NCBI GenBank assembly: GCA_020444265.1
Contig: JAHLLH010000006.1
Location: forward strand, 62,001 to 126,000
Length of the DNA: 64,000 bases
Direction: 5' to 3'
DNA from: a bacterium
GTDB lineage: Bacteria > Electryoneota > Electryoneia > Electryoneales > Electryoneaceae
Part shown: positions 1 through 8,520 of the stretch, piece by piece
How positions within the stretch are numbered: position 1 is the stretch's first letter
Layout of the letters: the number at the start of each line of letters is the position of its first letter
Notes under the pieces: generated by a model
Databases searched by the model: none
What the model was told of the DNA's origin: nothing
Seen by the model: the letters and a program-made list of their open reading frames with translations, nothing else
Position numbers and translations under genes: made by a program

Positions 1-2
1 CT

Positions 3-1799
3 GCATATGGTTGCGAACTACGGGTTACGAACGGTTCAACGATAAGCCTGGTAGAAGATATTACACCCTCCGGTGACTCCATGTTTATTGGTTTTGTAGT
101 CATGAACAATACGCTTTACTTCGCGGCATATGACGGCATGAACGCCTACATCTACCGATCCGATGGTACGTCAGCAGGGACCTATGATTTCACTGACCCT
201 ACAGGAACGGCTATGGCTTCGGGGAATCTCGTCGACTGTGGCGACATTCTCTTGTTCGGATATCTTGATACCGACGGTGAGCTCACAATTCACTGTTATT
301 CATGGGCTCCCAATCCCCAAAAAAGCCTTGATCGCAACAAGTGGAGAATGGTCGGTATTCCGGTAAATGTGACTGCGGATCAGACTGGGGATAGTTTCTT
401 CCAGAATGACTTAGGTGACGCTGCTCCAAATGGCAGCAACTGGTGCATGTCGCAATGGAGCCCTGAAAACGACTGCTACATCCGTCTTTGTGAAACCGAC
501 TCGGATGGCTCAGACCATGGCGATCCCGAAGTTGTCACACCTGGCCAGGGTTATTGGATTATTCAGGACGTATATGATAGCGCGACCCTGGTAGTTGATG
601 ACGATCAAGAAGTGGGTATGTGCGTGGAGGACGATGAACCACCAATGGTTCTTATTAACAATCCTTCGGAGGAACCGGAGTACAGGGGTTTGACCATGAT
701 GGCAAATCCCTTTATGCAGCCTTATGAAATGATGCACAGTTGCTTCATTACGAGTAGTTCGCCTGAAGTAATTATGATTGAAGACTTCATTGCAATTGGC
801 GGCTGCAACGCCAACATCTATACATGGGATCCGAATGCCGGTGCTGCTGGCCAGTATGAGACTGTTGCCATTTCAGAAGCCATCCTTGATCCATGGGAAG
901 GATTCTGGTTCGAGGAATATGAGCCAATTAATGAATTGATATTCTGTTTTCTCTCAGACTATTGGTACGATGATTTGGGGAGCCATCCTGAAAAAATGGG
1001 GGATGATTTCGCCCGTACAACAGACACGGCATCCTCCTGGACCTTGGATCTGCCCGTCCGGTCTGTGGATGGCGCCTTCCTTGATGAGTATAACCGTATA
1101 GGTGTCGGCGAAAACTTCGATGACTCATTCGACCAATATGATGGTAGCGAATTCAACCCGATGGGCGGGCGTTTTGTGCAAGCCTATTTTGATCATCCAG
1201 AATGGTCAACCCAAACGGAAACCTTTACCTTCGACCTGCGCAGTACCGATTTCACAAATGGTCCCAAGGAGTGGGACTACACCGTTCGTACCTGGCGTTT
1301 AGGCAACCGTGAATTCGAGATCGTATGGCCAGGTATTTCCGACGTCCCCACCGAGTACCAGTTCACCTTGATCGACAACAGTACAGGCGCACCAGCCGAG
1401 ATGGACATGCGTGACCGCAGCAGCCTCCGTTTCCAGACCGGCCCGCACACGGGTGACTACGAGCTCCACAGCTGGACCATCCGTGTCGAGAAAACCTTCA
1501 TCACTGATACACCCGAGATCACCCTGGTGCCAAGCAGCTATGATTTCCAGTCGCCCTACCCGAACCCGTTCAATCCGACTGCCATGCTGACCATCGCCCT
1601 GCCTGAAGCAGGCGACCTCACGGTGCAAGTCTTTAATATGCTGGGGCAGCAGGTGGCAATCCTCGCTGACGGCAAGGTCAGTGCGGGTTATCAAAAATTT
1701 GTCTTGGATGCGACATCGTTGGCGAGTGGCACTTATCTGGTAAGGGCACAAGTTCCGGGAGAACTGAATGTGACAAAGCGGATTCAACTGATCAAATAG
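3..1799 (+). CDS. Secreted protein with C-terminal sorting domain, 5'-truncated
   Basis: This is the 3' part of a large exported protein. The frame is open from the first bases of the window, so the start lies upstream. The first visible residues (CELRVTNGS) resemble an ELWVTDGT-type beta-propeller repeat. The middle is acidic and aromatic-rich with no domain I recognise. The last 85 residues are a classic type IX-like sorting domain: SPYPNPFNPT, then a beta-sandwich with VFNMLGQQV and SGTYLVRAQ, ending in a basic KRIQLIK. Such domains direct cleavage and anchoring at the cell surface in the FCB group. The product is probably surface-attached or released; its substrate is unknown. The small peptide gene at 1830 follows 30 bases downstream. 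Confidence 0.85.
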   Translation, partial: AYGCELRVTNGSTISLVEDITPSGDSMFIGFVVMNNTLYFAAYDGMNAYIYRSDGTSAGTYDFTDPTGTAMASGNLVDCGDILLFGYLDTDGELTIHCYSWAPNPQKSLDRNKWRMVGIPVNVTADQTGDSFFQNDLGDAAPNGSNWCMSQWSPENDCYIRLCETDSDGSDHGDPEVVTPGQGYWIIQDVYDSATLVVDDDQEVGMCVEDDEPPMVLINNPSEEPEYRGLTMMANPFMQPYEMMHSCFITSSSPEVIMIEDFIAIGGCNANIYTWDPNAGAAGQYETVAISEAILDPWEGFWFEEYEPINELIFCFLSDYWYDDLGSHPEKMGDDFARTTDTASSWTLDLPVRSVDGAFLDEYNRIGVGENFDDSFDQYDGSEFNPMGGRFVQAYFDHPEWSTQTETFTFDLRSTDFTNGPKEWDYTVRTWRLGNREFEIVWPGISDVPTEYQFTLIDNSTGAPAEMDMRDRSSLRFQTGPHTGDYELHSWTIRVEKTFITDTPEITLVPSSYDFQSPYPNPFNPTAMLTIALPEAGDLTVQVFNMLGQQVAILADGKVSAGYQKFVLDATSLASGTYLVRAQVPGELNVTKRIQLIK

Positions 1800-1829
1800 G
1801 TGCTGTCATAACATCAAGGGGAGAGTTTT

Positions 1830-1934
1830 ATGTCAAGTGTTTTGCGGCCTTACGAGCCACCCTCTTTAGAAGAGATCCTGCAGCTCGATGAATCTTTGCA
1901 CGGATGGTCAGAAGGAGAACCTGGTCCGCCGTGA
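1830..1934 (+). CDS. 34-residue peptide of the PYxPPxxxEIxxLDE type
   Basis: A short frame of 34 codons plus TGA, preceded by a good ribosome-binding site (AAGGGGAG, about 6 bases before ATG) and followed 29 bases later by a strong hairpin terminator. The peptide contains RPYEPPSLEEILQLDE and a Gly/Pro-rich acidic tail. The same 15-residue pattern, with identical spacing, occurs in the separate peptide gene at 12991-13086, and this match is the main reason to believe in both. Tyr8-x-x-Pro11-x-Leu13 fits the YxxPxL leader motif known from lasso-peptide precursors. However, no maturation enzyme lies nearby and there is no clear core, so precursor status is only an inference. It could be cotranscribed with the secreted protein upstream. 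Confidence 0.6.
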   Translation: MSSVLRPYEPPSLEEILQLDESLHGWSEGEPGPP

Positions 1935-1962
1935 TTTATCTAGTCCTGTTTGCTGCAGAGGA

Positions 1963-1992
1963 AAAACAGGCAGCCACATGGCTGCCTGTTTT
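1963..1992. terminator. Bidirectional hairpin terminator
   Basis: A perfect 13-bp inverted repeat (AAAACAGGCAGCC, loop ACAT, GGCTGCCTGTTTT) lies between the peptide gene and the convergent ackA. It carries A and T runs on both sides, so it can end transcription in either direction. Confidence 0.85.
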
Positions 1993-2018
1993 ATAAAAGC
2001 GGGTCGCCGACCAAATTC

Positions 2019-3227
2019 TTAGTTCGCAACAAGCCGTTCCGTCTCGAGGGCAATCACCAGCTCCTCATTGGTCGGAATCACCATCACTTTGACACGGCTG
2101 TCATCACCTGAAACAAAGCGCTCTTCGCTGCTGCGTGGGTCATTCTTCGTGGAGTCGAGATCGACACCGAGGAAATCGAGACCCTTGAGGACCTCGCGAC
2201 GGACCAGGTTGCTGTTCTCACCAATACCTCCGGTGAAGACGATGCCGTCCAGGCCACCCATCGCTGCCGCATAGGAACCAATATATTTCTTGATTCTGTA
2301 CGTAAAGATGTTGAAGGCGAGCTTGGCACGTTCATTCCCACCTTCCATCTCCTCTTCGATCTCTCGCATGTCCGACGAGATGCCGGAAATACCCATCAGA
2401 CCGGAGTGCTTGTTCAGCAGGGTATTGACCTCACCAAGCGAGAGCTCTTCACGTCCCATGATGTGTAGAACTGCCCCAGCATCCACATCACCCGAACGAG
2501 TTCCCATCAGGAGCCCTTCCAATGGCGTAAAGCCCATGGTGGTATCGACTGATTTGCCGCAATCCACCGCCGCCATCGAGCTACCGTTGCCCAGGTGGCA
2601 GGTGATCAATTTCATCTCCTCAAGCGGCTTGCCCATCAGTTCCTGGGCACGCTGGGAGACGAAGTAGTGCGAGCTGCCATGGAAGCCGTAGCGACGGATA
2701 AAGTACCGTTTGTACAAAACGTACGGAAGCCCATAAAGATAGGCATAATCTGGCAATGTGTGATGAAAAGCGGTATCGAAGACCCCTACCATCGGGGTCT
2801 CTTTCATCAACTTCTGGCAGGCAACAATCCCCTTGATGTTGGCGGGATTGTGCAACGGCGCGAGATCGATATTGTCGTTGAGTACACTCAGGACGTCCTG
2901 ATCGATCAGCACGGACCCGGTGAATACTTCACCACCATGCACAACACGGTGGCCGACTGCATCAATCTCACCACGATCTTTAATGACACCATGGTTTGCG
3001 GAGAGCAGGATGGCGAGGATGTACTCGATGGCCGCGCCATGGTCCACAATTTCCCCAGCGACCTTGACTTTGTCGCCGTCGTAACGACTCTGCGCGAGAA
3101 TCGCGCCTTTCATGCCGATTCGTTCGACGGCCCCTTTCGCGAGAACCTTGTCTCCCTCTTCGCGATGGGTATCAAAAAACTGGTACTTGATGGACGAGCT
3201 GCCGCAGTTAAGCGTCAGGATCTTCAT
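2019..3227 (-). CDS. ackA: Acetate kinase
   Basis: Interconverts acetate plus ATP with acetyl phosphate plus ADP in the cytoplasm, giving substrate-level ATP from acetyl-CoA together with phosphotransacetylase. The 402-residue length is normal for the family. Visible motifs are the N-terminal phosphate loop LTLNCGSSSIKYQ, the CHLGNGSSM segment, the TPLEGLLMGTRSGDVD signature and GGIGENS near the C terminus. GAGG lies 5 bases before the chosen ATG. It is the last gene of a minus-strand group after the double ATPase (48-base gap), and the terminator at 1963-1992 follows. No pta gene is visible in the window. Confidence 0.96.
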   Translation of the reverse strand: MKILTLNCGSSSIKYQFFDTHREEGDKVLAKGAVERIGMKGAILAQSRYDGDKVKVAGEIVDHGAAIEYILAILLSANHGVIKDRGEIDAVGHRVVHGGEVFTGSVLIDQDVLSVLNDNIDLAPLHNPANIKGIVACQKLMKETPMVGVFDTAFHHTLPDYAYLYGLPYVLYKRYFIRRYGFHGSSHYFVSQRAQELMGKPLEEMKLITCHLGNGSSMAAVDCGKSVDTTMGFTPLEGLLMGTRSGDVDAGAVLHIMGREELSLGEVNTLLNKHSGLMGISGISSDMREIEEEMEGGNERAKLAFNIFTYRIKKYIGSYAAAMGGLDGIVFTGGIGENSNLVRREVLKGLDFLGVDLDSTKNDPRSSEERFVSGDDSRVKVMVIPTNEELVIALETERLVAN

Positions 3228-3275
3228 GTCTGCCTCAATGTATCACGATCACAACAAGGCTGCCTCAGCCCTGTT

Positions 3276-4904
3276 TTATCCAGCTTCTCCCTCTCCTCTG
3301 CCAGGCAGGGAAAGGTTCGTTTTCAAGTCATCCCAGGCGATGCTTGTCATCTCTTCGATTGGAAGGCCCGCATCACGCCAGGCTCGCACCGTCGCAGGGG
3401 CGGGCCAGGGGTCTTTCTCCTCTGCCCACCAGTCAAGCGGATCTCCCGCACGCTCAACCGAGCCATCCCGCAACAATAGCCAGTGGTTGGTCCAATCCGC
3501 GAAACGATCCAAGTCGTGTCCGGCGATCAAGATCGCACAACCACGTTGCGCCTCACTCTGGATCATCCTCCCGACCGCCTCCGCATTGGCATCATCCAGG
3601 CCAGCGGTTGGTTCATCCAGTAGCCAGACTGCTGGTTGCATCGTGTGAATCGCTGCCAAAGCAACCCGTCTCGCTTCTCCCCCACTCAAATCGAAGGGGC
3701 TTCGTTTCAACTGGGCTTCATTTCCACCTAGTCCGAGGGAGGCGAGAGCGTTCTCCGCCCGTTTTCTCGCCTCTTCTTTATCGACGCCCAGGTTCCGTGC
3801 CCCGTAGGTCACCTCGTCGAGCACCGTTTCCGCAAAGAAACTCCGTTCCGGAAACTGGAAGGCGACCCCGATCTGACCACGCCGGTTCTCTGGTGGATCA
3901 CCATCGAACTCGACGCTCCCCGAAATGGGTTTCAGCAAACCTGCCAGAACCTCTATCAGCGTGCTCTTACCCGCACCACTTGGACCGACAAGGGCAGTAA
4001 TCTGCCCCAGATGAAGCTCGAGGTCGATCCCCTTCAGTATAGTTCGTTCGGGACCGAGAAAATCACGACGATTTGCATGCACCTTTTTTGCACAAAGTGG
4101 TGCGGAAATCACGCCGCCTGAATGTACTACGGAGGGCTGCTCCCGTGGAGACTCCGGGAGGTCAACCGATTCTCCTTCATTAGCCGGGACAGTCGCCTTC
4201 CAGCCCCGCTGGCGCAAGAGCCAACTGCGCGGTGGACGTAACCCAGCTTCTTCGACCACTCCCTCGCGAAAGAGGCTTATTGGATCATCTTGGGCGAACA
4301 ACCGTCCCCCCTTCAGCAGAGCCAAGATGTCGGTGAGATGATACTCCTCTGGATCGGAGGCAACATAGACCATGCTGGTTTCGGCGGAGAACTCGCTCAG
4401 AAGTGCATGGAGACGTGCCCTTCCCTCGTGATCAAGGTAGGAGGTCGGTTCATCGAGCAGCCACAGCTGAGGTTCGAGGACCCAGGCGGCGGCAAATGCC
4501 AACCGTTGCATCTGACCGCCAGAAAGCTTGGACGGGGCACGTTTTTCCAGCCCCTCAAGCCCGGTTCGTTCAAGAGCTCTTTTTACCTTTCGTTCGATCG
4601 TATCACTGTCAAGGTTCTGGTACTCCAACCCCAAAGCGATTTCATCAAAGACGGTCCCGGCGACAAGCTGATTCTCGGGTTGTTGACGTACAAAGCCTAT
4701 TCGAGGCGGGGTATCATCCGGATAGGTTATCCGACCACTTCGGGGGGTGATAAGCCCGGCAAGAAGCCGTAACAGGGTGCTTTTTCCACCGCCGCTGACC
4801 CCTGCAAGGACGATGCGCTGTCCTGGCTCAATCGTAAGGGTTACATCTTGTAGTATATCCGGAGCGTCCCTGTAGCCAAACCCGAGATGCTCGAGGGCTA
4901 TCAT
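3276..4904 (-). CDS. Energy-coupling-factor-type double ABC ATPase
   Basis: A 542-residue fusion of two ABC ATPase domains. Domain 1 (residues about 1-220) has Walker A GVSGGGKST, signature LSGGQMQRLAFA and Walker B LLDEPTSYLD. Domain 2 (about 275-500) has GPSGAGKST, LSGGEARRVALA and LLDEPTAGLDD. This arrangement matches the EcfA/CbiO ATPase pair of energy-coupling-factor importers for vitamins or Co/Ni. The ATG at 4904 lies 2 bases after the kdtA stop, so translation is probably coupled; a frame extending to 4931 would overlap kdtA. No transmembrane EcfT or substrate-binding S component is in the window, so the substrate is unknown. Confidence 0.88.
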   Translation of the reverse strand: MIALEHLGFGYRDAPDILQDVTLTIEPGQRIVLAGVSGGGKSTLLRLLAGLITPRSGRITYPDDTPPRIGFVRQQPENQLVAGTVFDEIALGLEYQNLDSDTIERKVKRALERTGLEGLEKRAPSKLSGGQMQRLAFAAAWVLEPQLWLLDEPTSYLDHEGRARLHALLSEFSAETSMVYVASDPEEYHLTDILALLKGGRLFAQDDPISLFREGVVEEAGLRPPRSWLLRQRGWKATVPANEGESVDLPESPREQPSVVHSGGVISAPLCAKKVHANRRDFLGPERTILKGIDLELHLGQITALVGPSGAGKSTLIEVLAGLLKPISGSVEFDGDPPENRRGQIGVAFQFPERSFFAETVLDEVTYGARNLGVDKEEARKRAENALASLGLGGNEAQLKRSPFDLSGGEARRVALAAIHTMQPAVWLLDEPTAGLDDANAEAVGRMIQSEAQRGCAILIAGHDLDRFADWTNHWLLLRDGSVERAGDPLDWWAEEKDPWPAPATVRAWRDAGLPIEEMTSIAWDDLKTNLSLPGRGEGEAG

Positions 4905-4906
4905 AC

Positions 4907-6190
4907 TTACCATCCTGCCAGACGTGCACAACTGGCTGCGACTCGCTTGGAAACACCCGCATGTCCCTCGACAAAGTCGGCTGCCTTTTTCCCCATTTCG
5001 AGGCTCTGGTCACCCTTGAGTAAAGCATTGACGAAGGATTCCCCGATATCGGTCTCGTCCGAAATATTTTTTGCTGCACCGAGGGCAAGCAGATCGCGTG
5101 CTTCGTGGCTCATCAGGAATTTCGGACCGAATAGTACCGGAATGCCGAATACGGCTGGCTCAATCACCGAATGAACTCCCGTACCAAAAGCACCTCCAAC
5201 ATAGGCGATGGATCCTAGACCATATAATCCGGCAAGGACGCCGATTCGATCCACCACAATGATATCCCCAACCGGCACACCACCCTCGACTTCCGTAAGC
5301 GTTACGGACAGGAAGCCATTGGGCTCGCTTGCTTGCAGAATCTGCTTGACCCGTTCGCCGGAAGGTTCATGTGGCACGAGAACGAGTACTGCACCGGGGA
5401 TCTCGCGTTTGACATGTTCCCAGGCATCCAGCAGGCGTCCCTCATCCGCCGGCCACGTGCTTCCCGCGACAGCAACCGGACGGTTCACAAGACGATCCGC
5501 CAGGGCGCCCTGGTCAGCACGGCCTGCCAATGCACGTTGACGCACACGGTCAAACCGCGTGTCGCCAGAGACCTCCACCAGCGGCTCTTTGCCTGCGAGG
5601 AAGCGGAATCGATGGGCATCGTCCCGCGCCACAGCGAAAATCGCCGCCAGCTTCGGCAAGACAGCTCGTCCAAAAGGAATCGCCACTCGCTTCAATCGTT
5701 TGGAGTCGGGGCGGAAATTGCCGTTCACCAATGCCGTTGGGATGTTCCGCTTCTTCGCTTCCCAAACCAGGTTCGGCCAGATATCATGCTTGACAAAGAG
5801 GATCAGCGATGGGTCGATGGTATCGAGGAAACGGCGGGTACGTCGAAGGGAGTCAACTGGCAGATAGAGATGATCGACGGGCAGGGTGATTTTCTGGGCA
5901 CGATCTACTGCAGAGGGGGAATAATAGGTCAGCAGCACATCGACATCATTCTGCTCAATCAATTCTTCCATCAGGGGAATCGCACTTTCGAGCTCTCCGG
6001 CGGAGGCACAATGGACGACAACCCTGGGACGATCCTCCCGGCACCGAGACCGTGCAATACGGAGACGGTCCCCTTCTCCGAGCCGTCCCTTGATGCCACG
6101 GCGTACTTTGGCGCTGAACAGCCCGCCGAGCAGCAGGCCGATCATCATCAGGGGCATCGCGATGCCGTTGTACAACAACCGCCAGATCAT
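4907..6190 (-). CDS. waaA: 3-deoxy-D-manno-octulosonic acid (KDO) transferase
   Basis: Transfers KDO from CMP-KDO to lipid IVA at the inner membrane, the first step in building the LPS inner core. The 427 residues are typical. The protein starts with a hydrophobic anchor (residues about 1-27). It then has HCASAGELESAIPL, the family's variant of the glutamate-containing acceptor-site motif, and later LYLPVDSLRRTRRFL, KHDIWPNLVWEAK and the GGAFGTGVHSVIEP nucleotide-sugar motif with downstream glutamate. AGAGGA lies 8 bases before the ATG. The double ATPase gene follows immediately. The intergenic side toward the heptosyltransferase carries a cluster of hairpins. Confidence 0.95.
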   Translation of the reverse strand: MIWRLLYNGIAMPLMMIGLLLGGLFSAKVRRGIKGRLGEGDRLRIARSRCREDRPRVVVHCASAGELESAIPLMEELIEQNDVDVLLTYYSPSAVDRAQKITLPVDHLYLPVDSLRRTRRFLDTIDPSLILFVKHDIWPNLVWEAKKRNIPTALVNGNFRPDSKRLKRVAIPFGRAVLPKLAAIFAVARDDAHRFRFLAGKEPLVEVSGDTRFDRVRQRALAGRADQGALADRLVNRPVAVAGSTWPADEGRLLDAWEHVKREIPGAVLVLVPHEPSGERVKQILQASEPNGFLSVTLTEVEGGVPVGDIIVVDRIGVLAGLYGLGSIAYVGGAFGTGVHSVIEPAVFGIPVLFGPKFLMSHEARDLLALGAAKNISDETDIGESFVNALLKGDQSLEMGKKAADFVEGHAGVSKRVAASCARLAGW

Positions 6191-6248
6191 GCGGGGAATC
6201 CTCTTTCTGACGCTTTTATCCGTTCTCGCAGGTCCAGAGACCTTGTTC

Positions 6249-6390
6249 CGTCAGCTCCTTAGCGAAGCGGAGGCCTGACGGTGTAGCGCGGGCATCCTGC
6301 CTGTTCTGTCAGGTCCTTAGCGAAGCGGTGACCTGACAGAGGATCGCGCCGCTGACGCGAATCGGGTGTCAGATCTAAGGATCTGACACA
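6249..6390. repeat. Cluster of three CAGGTC-core hairpins
   Basis: Three inverted repeats lie in 142 bases. The first, at 6249-6282, has CCGTCAG...CTGACGG with an inner CTCC/GGAG. The second, at 6307-6340, has a perfect 10-bp stem CTGTCAGGTC/GACCTGACAG. The third, at 6367-6390, has a perfect 10-bp stem GTGTCAGATC/GATCTGACAC and contains the stop codon of the GT9 gene. The first two share the identical loop sequence CCTTAGCGAAGCGG while their stems differ in a paired way. On the minus strand they follow the GT9 gene and precede waaA. Related hairpins occur after sodC and typA. Confidence 0.8.
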
Positions 6391-7394
6391 ACCTGATGAA
6401 CAACCTTCTGAACCGCCGCCCAGACCTCATCCGGTTTGATTTCGCGCAGGCAGCGATGGTGCCCGAGGGGGCATCGTTTCGACCCATGTGCGCTGCAGGG
6501 ACGACACCACATCTCTCGTTCCAGCACAACAGACCGTTTCGCACGGAAAGGATAAAAACCAAACTCGCGTACCGTGGGGCCGTACAGGGTTACCATCGGT
6601 ACCCCCACCGCCACGGCAAGGTGCATCGGTCCGGTATCGCCACTGACCAAAACTTTTGCCTGTTCGAGCACCGCTGCCGCTTCGAGCAGGCCGGTCTTCC
6701 CGGTCAGATCGATCACGTTGTCAAATTGCTCGTCCACTCCCTCGAGGTCCTGGGGCAATTCGCCCTTCGCCCCGAGAATAACGACCCTCTGCGAGCGGTC
6801 AATTTTCTCCAACAGACCGCGCCAATACTCCCCGGGCCATTGCTTCGTTGCATGCTTTGCGCCAGGCACCAGAACATAGGCATCCCGGAGCCCATCGTTC
6901 CAGCCTGATTCGACACGATCCCGTGCATCGGGTGGCACAACAACCCGCAGCGACCCGCCATCATCCTCCACCCCCCAGGGAGCCAGGGTTTGCACCATTC
7001 GAAGTGGGACGGGAGTAAACTCACCGACTCGCAGCCGCAATCCGAGCAACATCGCACGGCGGAAACGAGGTGGACGATCCGTGAGCACATCCGTCGTACC
7101 GAGGCGCTGGGCGATTTTATCCGACTTCAGCGACCCCTGTAAATCGGCCACCTTGTCATAAGGCTCGCTTGCATCCAGATCATCCAGGGACCGCTCGAAC
7201 GCCTCACCGCGTCGTTCCACGGCAACCACATGATCGACACCGGGCAACGCTGCTGCAACACCGACGTAAGGTGGATTGGTGATGTAGGTAATCTGGGCAT
7301 CGGGAAAGCGTGTACGAATCCCGCGTACCGCAGGTCCGGTACAGAGGATATCGCCAAACGAGCTGAGCCTGATCACCGCGATGCGCACGGGCAT
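6375..7394 (-). CDS. ADP-heptose:LPS heptosyltransferase-type glycosyltransferase (GT9)
   Basis: Likely transfers heptose from ADP-heptose to the LPS inner core on the cytoplasmic side of the inner membrane. At 339 residues it is close to WaaF/WaaC length. The N terminus RIAVIRLSSFGDILCTGPAVRGI is the hallmark of GT9 enzymes. The C-terminal domain has LVSGDTGPMHLAVAVGVPMVTLYGPT, the nucleotide-sugar binding loop, and a cysteine cluster (CRPCSAHGSKRCPLGHHRCL) typical of this family near the end. It lies upstream of waaA on the same strand, consistent with one LPS-core transcription unit interrupted by the hairpin cluster. Which heptose position it adds cannot be told from sequence. Confidence 0.9.
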   Translation of the reverse strand: MPVRIAVIRLSSFGDILCTGPAVRGIRTRFPDAQITYITNPPYVGVAAALPGVDHVVAVERRGEAFERSLDDLDASEPYDKVADLQGSLKSDKIAQRLGTTDVLTDRPPRFRRAMLLGLRLRVGEFTPVPLRMVQTLAPWGVEDDGGSLRVVVPPDARDRVESGWNDGLRDAYVLVPGAKHATKQWPGEYWRGLLEKIDRSQRVVILGAKGELPQDLEGVDEQFDNVIDLTGKTGLLEAAAVLEQAKVLVSGDTGPMHLAVAVGVPMVTLYGPTVREFGFYPFRAKRSVVLEREMWCRPCSAHGSKRCPLGHHRCLREIKPDEVWAAVQKVVHQVVSDP

Positions 7395-7465
7395 TCCACT
7401 GCTGGAGTGAATAGACGGGGACAGTATACGAAAATCAGGAGAGCATTGGACAGTCTGTTGACCGG

Positions 7466-7495
7466 GTGCCCCGACTTGCTCGCAAGCCGGGGCAC
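7466..7495. other. Long hairpin in the apbE-GT9 gap
   Basis: GTGCCCCG and CGGGGCAC pair over 8 bases, with an inner CTTG/CAAG stem and a CTCG loop. There is no T run on either side, so it may be an mRNA 3' stabiliser or a factor-dependent terminator for apbE rather than an intrinsic terminator. Confidence 0.45.
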
Positions 7496-7506
7496 GATCA
7501 ATACTT

Positions 7507-8520
7507 TCACTCGCTCACCAACGACTTGAAACTTTCGGTTTCGACCACGTGCATCTTGCCACCCTCCTCGTCGGCCATCAATGCGGGAAAGCCGAGGTAG
7601 TCAGCAAGCTGTGTGCCCTCAGTGGGGCCGAGGACAAAGAGGGCGGTGGCGTAGGCATCGGCATCCATGCAGGTTTCCATCACCACGGTTGAGGAGATCG
7701 AGGCACGGCTTGGTGCCCCTTCCCAGGGATCCATGATGTGGCAGTAACGTCCGCCCTCCAGCTCGGAGAAACGTTCGTAATCGCCGGATGTTGCCACCGC
7801 ACCCTCTCGAATTTCAATCACCCGCAAGTATTTTTCCGGGTCGCGTGGATGCCTGACCGCGATGCGCCAGGGGCTGCCATCCGGCTTCGCGCCGAAGACT
7901 CGCAGGTCGCCGCCCGCCCAGACCATCCCCGCCTTGACCCCGAGGTCCATCAACACTTCGCAGGCACGGTCTACAGCATACCCCTTCGCAATCGCACCCA
8001 GTTCCAGTTTTGCACGGGAAGGATCAAGGCGTGCGTTCACACTGTCCAGGGGCGTAAACGTGGTGCTGTTCATCAGCTCGATCGTATAGTCGATCTCGAG
8101 CAGGTTCGGGATACGTGCCTGATCAGTGCCGATCCCCCAGAGGTCGACTAATGGGCCTGTATCAGGACGGAAGGCCCCTTCGGTTTTCGCGGAAATATCG
8201 TAGGCATGGTTGATCAGTCGGATCAGTTCGCTGCCGATTTGATAGTCCTTGTACCCGGCATAACCATTAAGCTTTGAAAGCTCATTCCACTTGCAGAGGT
8301 CCTCGATCCGTTCGATCTCGACAAACGCCGAATCGATCGCGGCATAGACCAACCGTCCCTTCAATCTTTCATCGACATCTTGCACGGTGATCGAGACTTC
8401 AGTCCCCATCAGGGAGAGGGTTTCGGTCACCGGATACCGTGTGCAGCCAACTGCAAACGTCCCGAGCAGCGAAAGGGCCAGCAAAAGCAGCCCGGTTGAT
8501 CTGGATGGAAACGTTTTCAC
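7507..8520 (-). CDS. apbE: FAD:protein FMN transferase (ApbE), lipoprotein
   Basis: Covalently attaches FMN from FAD to Thr/Ser of partner flavoproteins, typically RnfG/NqrC-type subunits, outside the inner membrane. The 337-residue precursor has a hydrophobic signal ending in a lipobox-like segment (FAVGC). Family motifs are visible: LMGTEVSITV at the start of the mature part, LDPSRAKLELGAIAKGYAVD (FAD site), MVWAGGDLRVFG, and CMDADAYATALFVLG, which contains the metal-binding Asp. The start overlaps the end of the polyprenyl synthase gene by 4 bases (ATGA), so it is translationally coupled. It is the last gene of a five-gene minus-strand run. No Rnf/Nqr target protein is visible here. Confidence 0.93.
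   Translation of the reverse strand: MKTFPSRSTGLLLLALSLLGTFAVGCTRYPVTETLSLMGTEVSITVQDVDERLKGRLVYAAIDSAFVEIERIEDLCKWNELSKLNGYAGYKDYQIGSELIRLINHAYDISAKTEGAFRPDTGPLVDLWGIGTDQARIPNLLEIDYTIELMNSTTFTPLDSVNARLDPSRAKLELGAIAKGYAVDRACEVLMDLGVKAGMVWAGGDLRVFGAKPDGSPWRIAVRHPRDPEKYLRVIEIREGAVATSGDYERFSELEGGRYCHIMDPWEGAPSRASISSTVVMETCMDADAYATALFVLGPTEGTQLADYLGFPALMADEEGGKMHVVETESFKSLVSE

Noticed and set aside
2595-3479. 294-codon plus-strand open frame
   Set aside because: It lies antisense to ackA and the double ATPase, whose protein motifs are unmistakable; the plus-strand translation has no recognisable motif.
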